A DNA stretch of 64,000 nt from Prevotella sp. (GTDB taxonomy: Bacteria > Bacteroidota > Bacteroidia > Bacteroidales > Bacteroidaceae): assembly GCA_015060535.1 (NCBI GenBank), contig SUYH01000004.1, positions 62,001 to 126,000 on the forward strand, given 5' to 3'. The translations under genes were made by a program, and so were the position numbers. A model generated the notes under the pieces. The model was not told where the DNA came from, did no database searches, and was given only the letters and a program-made list of their open reading frames with translations. Every line of letters begins with the position of its first letter. The first letter of the stretch is position 1. Below are positions 1-7,033 of this stretch, piece after piece.

Positions 1-527
1 AATTTCCGCTTCGACCATGCCAAAAGTCGCAACTTAGTGCTCCACGATTTCTTCGTTTCCCACAACATCTTCGTTTTGTCAGCCGTTTCCTCAGCCCACT
101 TGGCATAAAACTTCAACAGCATATCCCTTCCGTACTTCTTTTCATACAGCAAGAGCTCATCCCAGAAAGCCTTCTGTCTTTCCTCCAAACCACCGCTCTC
201 GCGCCCTTTACACAGAGACATTTTCTCCCCTTTTTCTTTTAACATCGTCTCTCTTTCTTTATAAGAGGGGTGCAGGGGGGATTTTTCTTTGTCTCGTTTT
301 CTTTTTCGCTCTTTTAAGAACCCGGTGAGCGAGAACGAACTGCGGAACATCCGATACCAATATCCGGCCTTGTTTTTCTCGGAATAGGTCATGTAGCGAT
401 AGATGTCCAGGGCGATGTAAAGGTGGTACAGGAGGTGGCGTACGGCCTGCTCCTTGTACTCACTTGTCAGTCCTCTGTCCGTCAGCAGACTGTCAATTTT
501 ATTCATTGTCTCATCAATGTTTGTCAT
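1..527 (-). CDS. DUF7833-like phage-type protein, 3' end cut by window
   Basis: An open frame starts at the ATG at 527 (MTNIDETMNKIDSLL) and stays open to the window edge, about 175 codons. After a 40-residue helical segment and a very basic stretch (KERKRKRDKEK) comes a segment containing FWDELLLYEKKYG, FYAKWAE and a Trp-rich run near the edge. This resembles the DUF7833 domain of Bacteroidales phage-like elements, sometimes considered helicase-loader-like; that function is not shown here. Its ATG overlaps the stop of the P5-like gene (ATGA), so the two are probably translationally coupled. Family assignment is from memory of the motif pattern. Confidence 0.6.
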   Translation of the reverse strand, partial: MTNIDETMNKIDSLLTDRGLTSEYKEQAVRHLLYHLYIALDIYRYMTYSEKNKAGYWYRMFRSSFSLTGFLKERKRKRDKEKSPLHPSYKERETMLKEKGEKMSLCKGRESGGLEERQKAFWDELLLYEKKYGRDMLLKFYAKWAEETADKTKMLWETKKSWSTKLRLLAWSKRK

Positions 528-910
528 ACCACTCTGATTTTAAATTGATTCATCACTTCGAGAATGTCGTTCGGATGGAGCGACGTGGCGGTTTCCATCT
601 TTGCCATAGCCTTGCCCAACATGGCATACTGCGTAAGCCCAGTCAGCTCATCGTCAGCCGACATACCCACCTGCCGACAGCAGAAAGCGATGTACTGCTC
701 GGTATTATTCTCATTAGGCGGAGCAAAGCGCGTCACGATCTGCCGTATCGTCTTGCACCCGTACCGTCGGCGATACGTGCGCATCAGAACGAGCCATGCT
801 CGAATAGCATACTCCTGTGTTTCAAACTCGACGAAGCCCTTCTTCGTGCCCGTCATTCCCTGCCACTTCGCCCCTTGGCGAATGTTGAAAATATTATTCT
901 TTGCAATCAT
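524..910 (-). CDS. Structural protein P5-like family protein
   Basis: A 128-residue protein with an N-terminal pattern NIRQGAKWQGMTGTKKGFVEF followed by an aromatic-rich helix (YAIRAWLVLMRTYRRRYG). This is the signature of the family annotated in Bacteroidales as structural protein P5, which is found in integrated phage-like elements and is sometimes thought to be lysozyme-like. The middle of the protein (TIRQIVTRFAPPNENNTEQY) fits a lytic-enzyme fold, but I see no proof of a catalytic residue. It overlaps both neighbours by ATGA, so it belongs to one leftward operon. Family is fairly sure, biochemical role is not. Confidence 0.7.
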   Translation of the reverse strand: MIAKNNIFNIRQGAKWQGMTGTKKGFVEFETQEYAIRAWLVLMRTYRRRYGCKTIRQIVTRFAPPNENNTEQYIAFCCRQVGMSADDELTGLTQYAMLGKAMAKMETATSLHPNDILEVMNQFKIRVV

Positions 911-1611
911 CTACTTAATTTACAATTTATTTTAGCATTTAGAGATTTTATTATCGCATAGCGTACTTCGTCGCTAAAAGTTCCTTGGCGGCGGCCCAGC
1001 TGCTTCCGCTTGCGCAGAAAGTCGTAGACCGACAGCACACAGCGGTAGAACCGTTGTCGCACCACAAGCGGCATCTGCTGCACCGACTCCAGATAACTGA
1101 CGTAGCGGAACAGCTGGTCGCACACCTGTCGGCGCTCGCTCTCCGACAGCCCCTCCAATTCTAAGCTGAGCGAATCGCCTCCTGGTGCGTCATCACGATA
1201 CATGCGACCTAGTAACGACAGATCATGGAAACAAGCATGAGCGTCAGCATATTTATACTTGTTTTTACCCATTCTGAATTGATATCCTCTACGGGAACGG
1301 AATACTCCAGGAATCTTGCCCTTTCCCATCTTCCATGGCATCAACCGATTCTGATCGTTCTCGCTCTGATTAACCTCCCTGAGGTTCTCCAATCGGTTGT
1401 CCGTCTTGATGCCATTCAGATGGTCTATCTGCTTGGGAAAGCGTCCGTAGACCAACGCCCATGCTATATGGTGCAGACTAATCTCATTCCGACGATTCCC
1501 AATGCGAATGTTCAGCAACTTATAGCCTTCACGCTCCCAACCTTTCACTACTTGCCCCTTACGGTTGCGAATCTCGCCCGTAGCGGCATCATACGTGTAA
1601 CATTTCCGCAT
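907..1611 (-). CDS. HNH endonuclease with extra C-terminal domain
   Basis: A 234-residue protein. Residues about 45-85 hold the HNH core HHIAWALVYGRFPKQIDHLN followed by GIKTDNRLENLREV, the pattern of NUMOD/HNH homing-type nucleases; a short AP2-like segment (GVFRSRRGYQF) follows. Residues about 130-234 are unlike usual HNH tails: acidic, then helical and basic, ending near KINCKLSR. This suggests a fusion to another small element protein or a read-through after a deletion. It overlaps the upstream ORF by 23 nt and the downstream P5 gene by 4 nt. It may be a free-standing homing endonuclease of the element or a packaging-associated HNH. Confidence 0.75.
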   Translation of the reverse strand: MRKCYTYDAATGEIRNRKGQVVKGWEREGYKLLNIRIGNRRNEISLHHIAWALVYGRFPKQIDHLNGIKTDNRLENLREVNQSENDQNRLMPWKMGKGKIPGVFRSRRGYQFRMGKNKYKYADAHACFHDLSLLGRMYRDDAPGGDSLSLELEGLSESERRQVCDQLFRYVSYLESVQQMPLVVRQRFYRCVLSVYDFLRKRKQLGRRQGTFSDEVRYAIIKSLNAKINCKLSR

Positions 1612-1861
1612 AGATGCGCTTGCCGTCCTTCAGCAGTTGCGCACACAGCTTCTCACAACACTCGATGATCTTCAGTGCCGACCGCTGCTGGTCTTCGAAC
1701 ACTTCCTTCAGATTACCATCCGGTTCCACCGTCGAGTTATATTCATAGCGTCCAGTCGCAGCATCGTAGTCGCGATCCACACACGTATGACATTCACTGG
1801 TAAACACGCTCGTCGTCTTGATAAGCTTTTCGGTGACCAATACTTCAAACTCTTCTTCCAT
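1589..1861 (-). CDS. Small acidic hypothetical protein of the phage-like cluster
   Basis: A 90-residue protein starting MEEEFEVLVTEKL. A Thr/Ser-rich strand segment with two cysteines (TSECHTCVDRDYDAATG) is followed by an acidic region and a helix with three more Cys (IIECCEKLCAQLLKDG). No known domain is recognised. It overlaps the HNH gene by 23 nt in another frame, more than the 4-nt overlaps elsewhere in the operon, which hints that its 3' end may have been altered when the HNH gene arrived. It is probably expressed with the SH3-barrel gene upstream. Confidence 0.5.
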   Translation of the reverse strand: MEEEFEVLVTEKLIKTTSVFTSECHTCVDRDYDAATGRYEYNSTVEPDGNLKEVFEDQQRSALKIIECCEKLCAQLLKDGKRIYAEMLHV

Positions 1862-1893
1862 CTCTTAAAAAATGTAATCATACCTCTCCGTTT

Positions 1894-2283
1894 TCAGTTC
1901 TCAGTTATCACCTCGACAAGCCTCCAGGCCGCAAACGACCGAAACGCCCTACGGTCCAGGTCGAAATACACATACACCCCACGCTCGTCCGCACAGCTAA
2001 ATGCATCCGAGTCGTCACGCTTGTATTCATAGTGGTCGAAGTCCTCCGACACGCCCGGACACAAAGTCCCCCGCGCCTGCCTGATCTCGCCATTCTCCTT
2101 CCGATACTGAAACACGACCACGCCCTGCCCCAGCCCGTCCAGCAACCTGCGCACCAGGTGCGCCTTCAGAAAAGCCTCCCTGCGCTCCAAGTCTTTCTCA
2201 CTCATCAGCCAGTTTGCCAGCTCCAGCGTCCAGCGGTCCATCATCCGCTGAGTCACTTCCTGTTCTGTTATACTTTTACTCAT
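1894..2283 (-). CDS. SH3 beta-barrel fold (DUF2693-like) small protein
   Basis: A 129-residue protein from the ATG at 2283; a TTG three bases upstream is a less likely start. Residues about 50-129 carry VVVFQYRKENGEIRQARGTL and, near the end, VYVYFDLDRRAFRSFAAW, the two strand motifs of the small SH3-like barrel proteins found in Bacteroidales mobile elements and phages. The N-terminal 45 residues are helical (QRMMDRWTLELANWLMSEKD). The exact role is unknown. It is the first gene of the leftward cluster and lies downstream of a clear -7 box at 2340-2348. Confidence 0.6.
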   Translation of the reverse strand: MSKSITEQEVTQRMMDRWTLELANWLMSEKDLERREAFLKAHLVRRLLDGLGQGVVVFQYRKENGEIRQARGTLCPGVSEDFDHYEYKRDDSDAFSCADERGVYVYFDLDRRAFRSFAAWRLVEVITEN

Positions 2284-2339
2284 CAATCAATTACTGTTTT
2301 AATTTGTTAATACTGTTAACTGTTTTGCGATCGCTGGGG

Positions 2340-2348
2340 GCAAAGGTA
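2340..2348 (-). promoter_or_regulatory. Bacteroidota -7 box of the phage-like operon
   Basis: The minus strand reads TACCTTTGC 57 nt before the first ATG of the cluster. No clear TTTG -33 element sits at the usual spacing. Instead the upstream DNA holds short palindromic and direct repeats (2349-2400), which may replace it or bind a regulator. Confidence 0.55.
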
Positions 2349-2375
2349 GGGACAAAAAAAACGTCCCAGAAGCTC

Positions 2376-2400
2376 TGGAACGTTTTGGAACGTTTTGGAA
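2376..2400. repeat. Direct repeats of GGAACGTTTT upstream of the operon
   Basis: Two full 10-nt units GGAACGTTTT followed by a partial GGAA. They are flanked on the promoter side by a short palindrome (CCAGA-AGC-TCTGG, about 2366-2378). The position about 30-60 nt upstream of the -7 box suits an operator, but no regulator gene is next to it. Confidence 0.4.
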
Positions 2401-2484
2401 TGAAAAGCCTGTTTTTTCTTGAAAAATCAGTCGTTATTGGTTATTTTTTCAATGGCAATCTCTAATTCTCGTGCCACATAAAAA

Positions 2485-2510
2485 AGCACCAGAACGATTA
2501 TTCTGATGCT
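2485..2510 (-). terminator. Probable leftward rho-independent terminator
   Basis: Arms AGCACCAGAA and TTCTGATGCT form a 10-bp stem with one mismatch and a 6-nt loop. On the minus strand the stem is followed by a T run (2479-2484). It lies downstream of the leftward ORF6N-like remnant and would have ended that transcript. Confidence 0.55.
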
Positions 2511-2577
2511 ACTTGTTTATTCAGTAATGAATGCTATGAAGTATAACAGCTTGAAAAGTATTTTTGAGCGGAAGTAT

Positions 2578-2667
2578 CTAATAACGCAGTTTAAAGATAG
2601 GAATATGCGAAGGAAGAGTTCCAAAAGTTGAAAAACGACTTGAAGTCGCAAAATGCGACATCAAGTT
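2578..2667 (-). pseudogene. Remnant of an ORF6N-type gene (leftward)
   Basis: The minus strand encodes NLMSHFATSS, then about eight residues later GTLPSHIPIF, before a stop at 2578. ORF6N domains of phage antirepressor-like proteins usually contain NLxSQFATSS...GG.R.LPYAFT. Only this core survives, without a start or the rest of the domain. The assignment rests on a short motif and is tentative. Confidence 0.4.
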
Positions 2668-2721
2668 GGTGTGCACACGGGCAGCCCCCCCTGTGCTGTA
2701 TCTCAAATTACGACCACAAAA

Positions 2722-2820
2722 CAGACTAAAAATAAGACGATTACGCTTTTGCGGTCGCAATTTGCGACCACAAAAGACATATCGAAGATAAGAACCCTTC
2801 CCTATGCATTTACACGCTAA
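2722..2820 (+). pseudogene. Remnant of an ORF6N-type gene (rightward)
   Basis: The plus strand reads LLRSQFATTKD, then ISKIRTLPYAFTR and a stop at 2818-2820. This matches the ORF6N core LRSQFATSK...R.LPYAFT much better than chance, but the upstream frame has no start or domain body. It faces the opposite way to the other remnant at 2578-2667. The two make a decayed divergent pair in an otherwise gene-free stretch of about 600 nt. Confidence 0.5.
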
Positions 2821-2881
2821 GGAATAGGAATGTTGAGTAGTGTGCTAGGGTCTGATACGGCAATAGTTCTGTGAGCCTTTA

Positions 2882-3280
2882 TTATACCTCGACGAGGTCT
2901 TTGAGTTTTTTTACTAAGGCAGTTACTTGTGGCGTGTATTCGTCTATGTCGGCACGCTCCACTTCAATGAAATCTTCATAATCATCCTCATGGCGGAGTG
3001 AAAACATAACTTTGAATAATGCACCTTCGTCGGAGGACAGAATTCCTGTCTTGACAAAGTGCAAATGAATTTGTGCCATGAGCCCGGAATGGCGCTTGGT
3101 GGCGATACCTTTACTCAAAAGCAAGGCTGATGCAGCGTAATACAGAGCATAGTACAAACGATTAGCTGCAAGACCATATTTGCCTGCATCAGTGAGGAAT
3201 GCTGCATCATCTAATGCCATGTCGGCTTTCTCCTGTCGATATGCAATCAGGGCTTTTCTGTCTTTATTATCCAGACTCAT
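2882..3280 (-). CDS. HEPN domain protein (toxin or partner of MNT)
   Basis: A 132-residue helical protein from the ATG at 3280, which overlaps the stop of the nucleotidyltransferase gene (ATGA). It shows the COG1895-type HEPN signature AANRLYYALYYAASALL, then ATKRHSG and a C-terminal acidic helix. HEPN/MNT pairs act as toxin-antitoxin modules in which the MNT AMPylates or otherwise blocks a HEPN RNase. The RX4-6H motif of active HepT RNases is not present; the closest is R-x8-H. It may therefore be a substrate-binding HEPN subunit or an atypical toxin. Confidence 0.75.
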   Translation of the reverse strand: MSLDNKDRKALIAYRQEKADMALDDAAFLTDAGKYGLAANRLYYALYYAASALLLSKGIATKRHSGLMAQIHLHFVKTGILSSDEGALFKVMFSLRHEDDYEDFIEVERADIDEYTPQVTALVKKLKDLVEV

Positions 3281-3597
3281 AGCGTTATTCCCTCCGACAT
3301 GACATTGTGTTTGAACAATGAGGGAGGTGCCTGCTCCCACTGCTTACGAGTATAAGAGAACACATTGATTTCCTCGCCCATGTCCAAGCCCTTGTCCCAA
3401 ACGGGATACTGAAGGCGACTACGATCTGAGAGTGAAAGACGTGGCTTGTCAACAATCGCAAGCACATCCCAATCACTATCCTCACGGGCATCGCCACGGG
3501 CACGCGAACCGTAGAGGATAATCTGAGCAGTGGGCTCAGCCTCACGTATGGTGTCGCGAATCAGGGAAATGATTTTTGCTCTCTTTTCTTCTGACAT
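3277..3597 (-). CDS. MNT-type minimal nucleotidyltransferase
   Basis: A 106-residue protein from MSEEKRAKII. It holds the polymerase-beta type motif GSRARGDAREDSDWDVLAIV, with the GSxARG turn and both metal-binding aspartates (D-W-D). The frame is open further upstream, but the canonical promoter at 3623-3655 lies inside that extension, so the ATG at 3597 is the start. It is coupled to the HEPN gene by ATGA. The pair resembles MntA/HepT-like modules; which partner is the toxin cannot be told from sequence. Confidence 0.8.
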   Translation of the reverse strand: MSEEKRAKIISLIRDTIREAEPTAQIILYGSRARGDAREDSDWDVLAIVDKPRLSLSDRSRLQYPVWDKGLDMGEEINVFSYTRKQWEQAPPSLFKHNVMSEGITL

Positions 3598-3622
3598 AAG
3601 CCTTGTTATTAATGTTTTCACG

Positions 3623-3655
3623 GCAAAGATAAGAATTATTCTTTTAATATCCAAA
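3623..3655 (-). promoter_or_regulatory. Canonical promoter of the HEPN/MNT pair
   Basis: Minus-strand TTTG (3652-3655), a 20-nt spacer and TATCTTTGC (3623-3631), 26 nt upstream of the MNT ATG. This is the Bacteroidota housekeeping promoter form. Confidence 0.75.
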
Positions 3656-3909
3656 AGATTGCAAGAAAATCTTTGCCCGATAATCATAGGGGCAACCCCT
3701 GTACATGAAAATTCACAGCATTATGAGCAAATAATTTCTCAAATACTTGTGAAGAACAAAGATTATGACTATTTTTGCAAGACAATAATGATGATGATGA
3801 AGAAATACTCCAAAAAAGAAGTATACTTTATAGGTGGGGATACTGAGCACAGTAAGCGTACGCGTATTATATCGAAAAATGATACTTTTTATAAAGCACA
3901 AAAAGAAGA
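3656..3909. other. Gene-poor spacer with a rightward promoter-like site
   Basis: No convincing gene. The plus strand has CTTG-N20-TATTTTTGC (3746-3778), one base off the promoter consensus. It is followed by four ATG codons in a row (from 3788) opening a Lys/Tyr-rich frame that runs without a stop into the antisense strand of the mutase gene. This could be a decayed small gene or chance. Confidence 0.3.
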
Positions 3910-3931
3910 GGAGCAACCTGTTGGCTGCTCC
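3910..3931 (-). terminator. Terminator of the phosphohexomutase gene
   Basis: Arms GGAGCA and TGCTCC with inner CC/GG pairs and a TGTT loop. On the minus strand the stem is followed by a T-rich run (CTCTTCTTTTTG). It lies about 20 nt past the stop codon of the mutase gene. Confidence 0.7.
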
Positions 3932-3952
3932 TTTTCTTATGAGAACTTGATT

Positions 3953-5698
3953 TTAGAGGTTCAGACTCTTCTTGATAGCCTCGATCTTGGTCTCAGCCTC
4001 CTTCAGGCAACGCTCGTAGTCGGCAGCACCCTTGAAGCTTGGGTTCTTAACCTCAGTGTAGAACTTAATCTTAGGCTCAGTACCAGAAGGACGAACAGAT
4101 ACCTTTGTTCCATCCTCGCAGAACCACTGCAGCACGTTAGAAGTGTCAGGCATGTCGATCTTCTCAACACTGCCGTCAGCCTTCTTAGCCTCGAGGGTCA
4201 TGAAGTCCTTGGTCAGTACGATCTTCGAACCACCCAGATCCTTTGGAGGATTAGCACGGAAGTCGGTCATCATCTGCTTAATCTCGTCGGCACCTGACTT
4301 ACCAGGACGAACCACATTGATGGTCACCTCCTTAGAGAATCCGTACTCCTTATAGATATTCATGAGCAGATCGTAGAGGGTCATGCCATTGTCGCGAGCC
4401 CAAGCAGCAATCTCGCAGATGAGACAGATGCTGGCGGGGGAGTCCTTATCACGAACCTTGTCGAATGGCAGGAATCCGAACGACTCTTCACCACCACCGA
4501 TGTACTTCTTCTTGCCTTCGTTGACGCGAATCTCGTTGGCAATCCACTTGAAGCCCGTGTAGCAGTCCATATACTCAACGTTGTTCTTCTTGGCAATCTC
4601 GGCAATCACCTCTGTGGTAACAATAGTCTTTACGAGGAACTCGTTGCCCTTCAGCTGACCGAGCTTCTTCTTGTTGGCGATGATGTACCAAGAGAACATC
4701 ATACAGGTCTGGTTACCATTCAGAATCTCCCACTCGCCCTTGGCGTTGCGGCAGACGATGGCCAGGCGGTCAGCATCAGGGTCAGAAGCGATCACGAGGT
4801 CGGCATTCAGACGGGTTCCGAGCTTCATACCCAGTGTCATAGCCTCGGCATTCTCGGGGTTCGGGCTGACTACAGTTGGGAAGTTACCGTCGATAACCAT
4901 TTGCTCGGGAACGACGTGGATATTCTGGAAGCCCCATGAGCGCAGTGCCTCAGGAATAATCACGCGGCCAGTACCGTGCATTGGAGAATAAACGATGTTC
5001 AGGTCCTTCTGACGCAGGATGACATCCTGATCGACCATAGCCTCCTTGACAGCCTGCAGGTAGTCCCAGTCCATCTCGCCACCGATGATGTCGATGAGCT
5101 CCTTGTTACCCTCGAACTTCACGTCATCGATCTTCACCTTGTTCACCTCGTCGATGATACCCTTGTCGTGCGGAGCCAGCACCTGAGCGCCATCGTCCCA
5201 GTAAGCTTTGTATCCGTTGTACTCACGTGGGTTGTGAGATGCTGTTACGTTTACACCAGCCTGACAGCCGAGCTGACGGATAGCGAATGAGATTTCCGGG
5301 GTAGGACGCAGGCTCTCGAAGAGATAAACCTTGATGCCGTTGGCAGAGAAGATATCGGCAACAGTCTCAGCAAACATACGTCCGTTGTTTCGGCAGTCGT
5401 GACCAACAACAACTGAGCACTGCTTGCCGGGGAATGCCTTCAGAATATAGTTGGCAAAACCCTGGGTAGCCATACCTACGATGTACTTGTTCATGCGGTT
5501 AGTACCTGCGCCCATAATGCCACGCAAGCCACCAGTACCAAACTCGAGGTTCTGATAGAAAGCGTCAATCAGATCGGTCTTGTCGGGATTGTCCAACATG
5601 GCCTGTACATCCTTACGTGTCTCCTCATCAAAGGCGGGAGAGAGCCATTCCTTTGCACGTGCCTCGCACTGAGCAATTAGTTGAGCGTTATTTTCCAT
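3953..5698 (-). CDS. pgm: Phospho-sugar mutase (phosphoglucomutase/phosphomannomutase)
   Basis: A 581-residue alpha-D-phosphohexomutase, the usual length for the Bacteroidota form. It interconverts hexose 1- and 6-phosphates in the cytoplasm, feeding UDP-glucose and envelope sugar synthesis. Visible motifs are GTGGLRG near residue 55, the phosphoserine loop TASHNPREYNGYK near 155, the metal-binding DPDADR near 306, the sugar-binding GGGEESFGF, and the phosphate-binding RPSGTEPKIKFY near the C-terminus. All key residues are intact. It stands as a single unit with its own promoter and terminator. Glucose versus mannose preference cannot be read from the sequence. Confidence 0.93.
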   Translation of the reverse strand: MENNAQLIAQCEARAKEWLSPAFDEETRKDVQAMLDNPDKTDLIDAFYQNLEFGTGGLRGIMGAGTNRMNKYIVGMATQGFANYILKAFPGKQCSVVVGHDCRNNGRMFAETVADIFSANGIKVYLFESLRPTPEISFAIRQLGCQAGVNVTASHNPREYNGYKAYWDDGAQVLAPHDKGIIDEVNKVKIDDVKFEGNKELIDIIGGEMDWDYLQAVKEAMVDQDVILRQKDLNIVYSPMHGTGRVIIPEALRSWGFQNIHVVPEQMVIDGNFPTVVSPNPENAEAMTLGMKLGTRLNADLVIASDPDADRLAIVCRNAKGEWEILNGNQTCMMFSWYIIANKKKLGQLKGNEFLVKTIVTTEVIAEIAKKNNVEYMDCYTGFKWIANEIRVNEGKKKYIGGGEESFGFLPFDKVRDKDSPASICLICEIAAWARDNGMTLYDLLMNIYKEYGFSKEVTINVVRPGKSGADEIKQMMTDFRANPPKDLGGSKIVLTKDFMTLEAKKADGSVEKIDMPDTSNVLQWFCEDGTKVSVRPSGTEPKIKFYTEVKNPSFKGAADYERCLKEAETKIEAIKKSLNL

Positions 5699-5738
5699 AA
5701 ATTATTACTGAATTGTTTTAGATTGAAACATACATAAC

Positions 5739-5775
5739 GCAAAGATACTGATTTATCTTTCAAAATCAGTATCTT
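5739..5775 (-). promoter_or_regulatory. -7 box of pgm inside a 13-bp inverted repeat
   Basis: Minus-strand TATCTTTGC (5739-5747) lies 41 nt before the pgm ATG. It is partly inside a perfect 13-bp inverted repeat: AAGATACTGATTT at 5742-5754 and its complement at 5763-5775, with an 8-nt spacer. A TTTG lies only 13 nt upstream of the box. The repeat may be an operator or a remnant of a terminator for the upstream gene. Confidence 0.5.
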
Positions 5776-5796
5776 CGGCCTATTTTTTTACTTTTT

Positions 5797-7026
5797 TTAA
5801 TTATTCCGCATCGTTCGGTCTATCTCTTCGAACTCTTTTCCCATGTTCAGATTGAAATAGATACGATATAAAGCAGGTGCCCATCGCTTCTGGTCGGAGG
5901 GGGCCATTTTGCGGTATTTCTCCATATATGGACGTGCCTGCTGGTAGAGTTTCTGTAGGGCCTGACGGTTCTTGCGAGGTTCGTGTTCCTGCTCGATGGT
6001 CAGCGCATTGTTCAGATAGCAGGTGGCGATGTTGAAATAAGGCTCAGGCAACGAATCGTTCAGCGCTATGAGTTGTTGGCTGGAAGCGATACACTCGTTG
6101 TAACGTTCCAGATTAAGCAGGGATACCGACTTGGCGATATGGAAGATGGGATTCTCCTCGTTGACCATCAACCCTTGCTCTGCCAGTTGGAGCACTTCGT
6201 CGTAACGCTTTTGCGCTGTACGATAGTCGGCCAGACGAGGAAAGAAATAGGGATAGTCGGGATAACGTCGGAAGCCTTCTTCAAGCGTGGCGATATAGGC
6301 AGAATCGTTGTGGAGCTGTTGATAGGCCTCACACATATACTGAAGGGTGAACTCGCATCGCTCTTTATCGTCCATAGCCAGCTGGGCATGCTTCAGGGTA
6401 CGCTCGGCATCCTGCATCTTAAAGGCGCAGAAGGTGGCCCAATAAGCAGCCTTGGGCAGCAACGAATCTTTCTGCTGATACTTATAGGCTTCGTACAGCG
6501 GCTGACGGGCAGCATTGATATAATCGTCGAAGAAACTGAATGCTGTTTGATAGTTAGCCTTGCGCACATGCCAAGTACCACCATAATAAATATTGATGCG
6601 TAACGCGTTAAGCAGCTCGGCATTCTCTTGACGATAGCTGGGACGAACGCGTCCTTTCTTGTCAGGAAGTGCATCAAGCGAATCGACCGTCAAGGCAACC
6701 TCCTGCAGATGACGAGTCAACTGGTAGAAGGCAGCCGTATCGTATTTCTGCTTCAGATACAGTTTCTCATTGGCGACATCATACTGGCCTCGCACCGCAT
6801 CAAACCACAAGGCGTTGAGCTTGAGATTGCTGCGGTTGGCAGAATCCTTGAATAGCGGTGTAATGAGCTTCTCAGCCTTGTCGTAGTCCTTACCACTCTT
6901 GATATAGGTCTTTGCCTGGTCTATGTCTTTCTTCTGTTGTCTGGTTAACTTGTGAGCACATAGAGGCAGGGCGAACAAGGAGGCCGCCGTTAAACTGAAA
7001 ACGAGTCTTATTACCTGATTATTCAT
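5797..7026 (-). CDS. Exported tetratricopeptide-repeat protein
   Basis: A 409-residue protein with a signal peptide (VIRLVFSLTAASLFALPLCAH) and then repeated helix pairs of TPR type across the whole length, for example NPIFHIAKSVSLLNLERYNE and EPYFNIATCYLNNALTIE. Cleavage after residue 24 or so would place it in the periplasm. It is probably a scaffold for protein contacts; no enzymatic domain is seen. It lies 7 nt downstream of galE and may be co-transcribed with it. The specific role is unknown. Confidence 0.7.
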   Translation of the reverse strand: MNNQVIRLVFSLTAASLFALPLCAHKLTRQQKKDIDQAKTYIKSGKDYDKAEKLITPLFKDSANRSNLKLNALWFDAVRGQYDVANEKLYLKQKYDTAAFYQLTRHLQEVALTVDSLDALPDKKGRVRPSYRQENAELLNALRINIYYGGTWHVRKANYQTAFSFFDDYINAARQPLYEAYKYQQKDSLLPKAAYWATFCAFKMQDAERTLKHAQLAMDDKERCEFTLQYMCEAYQQLHNDSAYIATLEEGFRRYPDYPYFFPRLADYRTAQKRYDEVLQLAEQGLMVNEENPIFHIAKSVSLLNLERYNECIASSQQLIALNDSLPEPYFNIATCYLNNALTIEQEHEPRKNRQALQKLYQQARPYMEKYRKMAPSDQKRWAPALYRIYFNLNMGKEFEEIDRTMRNN

Positions 7027-7033
7027 TGATCAA

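Noticed and set aside
2578..2760. 60-codon leftward frame as an intact gene
   Set aside because: Only a short core resembles ORF6N; no start region or remaining domain, so it is listed as a remnant instead.
3530..4297. 255-codon rightward frame over the MNT start, the spacer and the end of pgm
   Set aside because: It crosses two leftward genes and their control sites; only the central part with a promoter-like site is kept as a weak observation.
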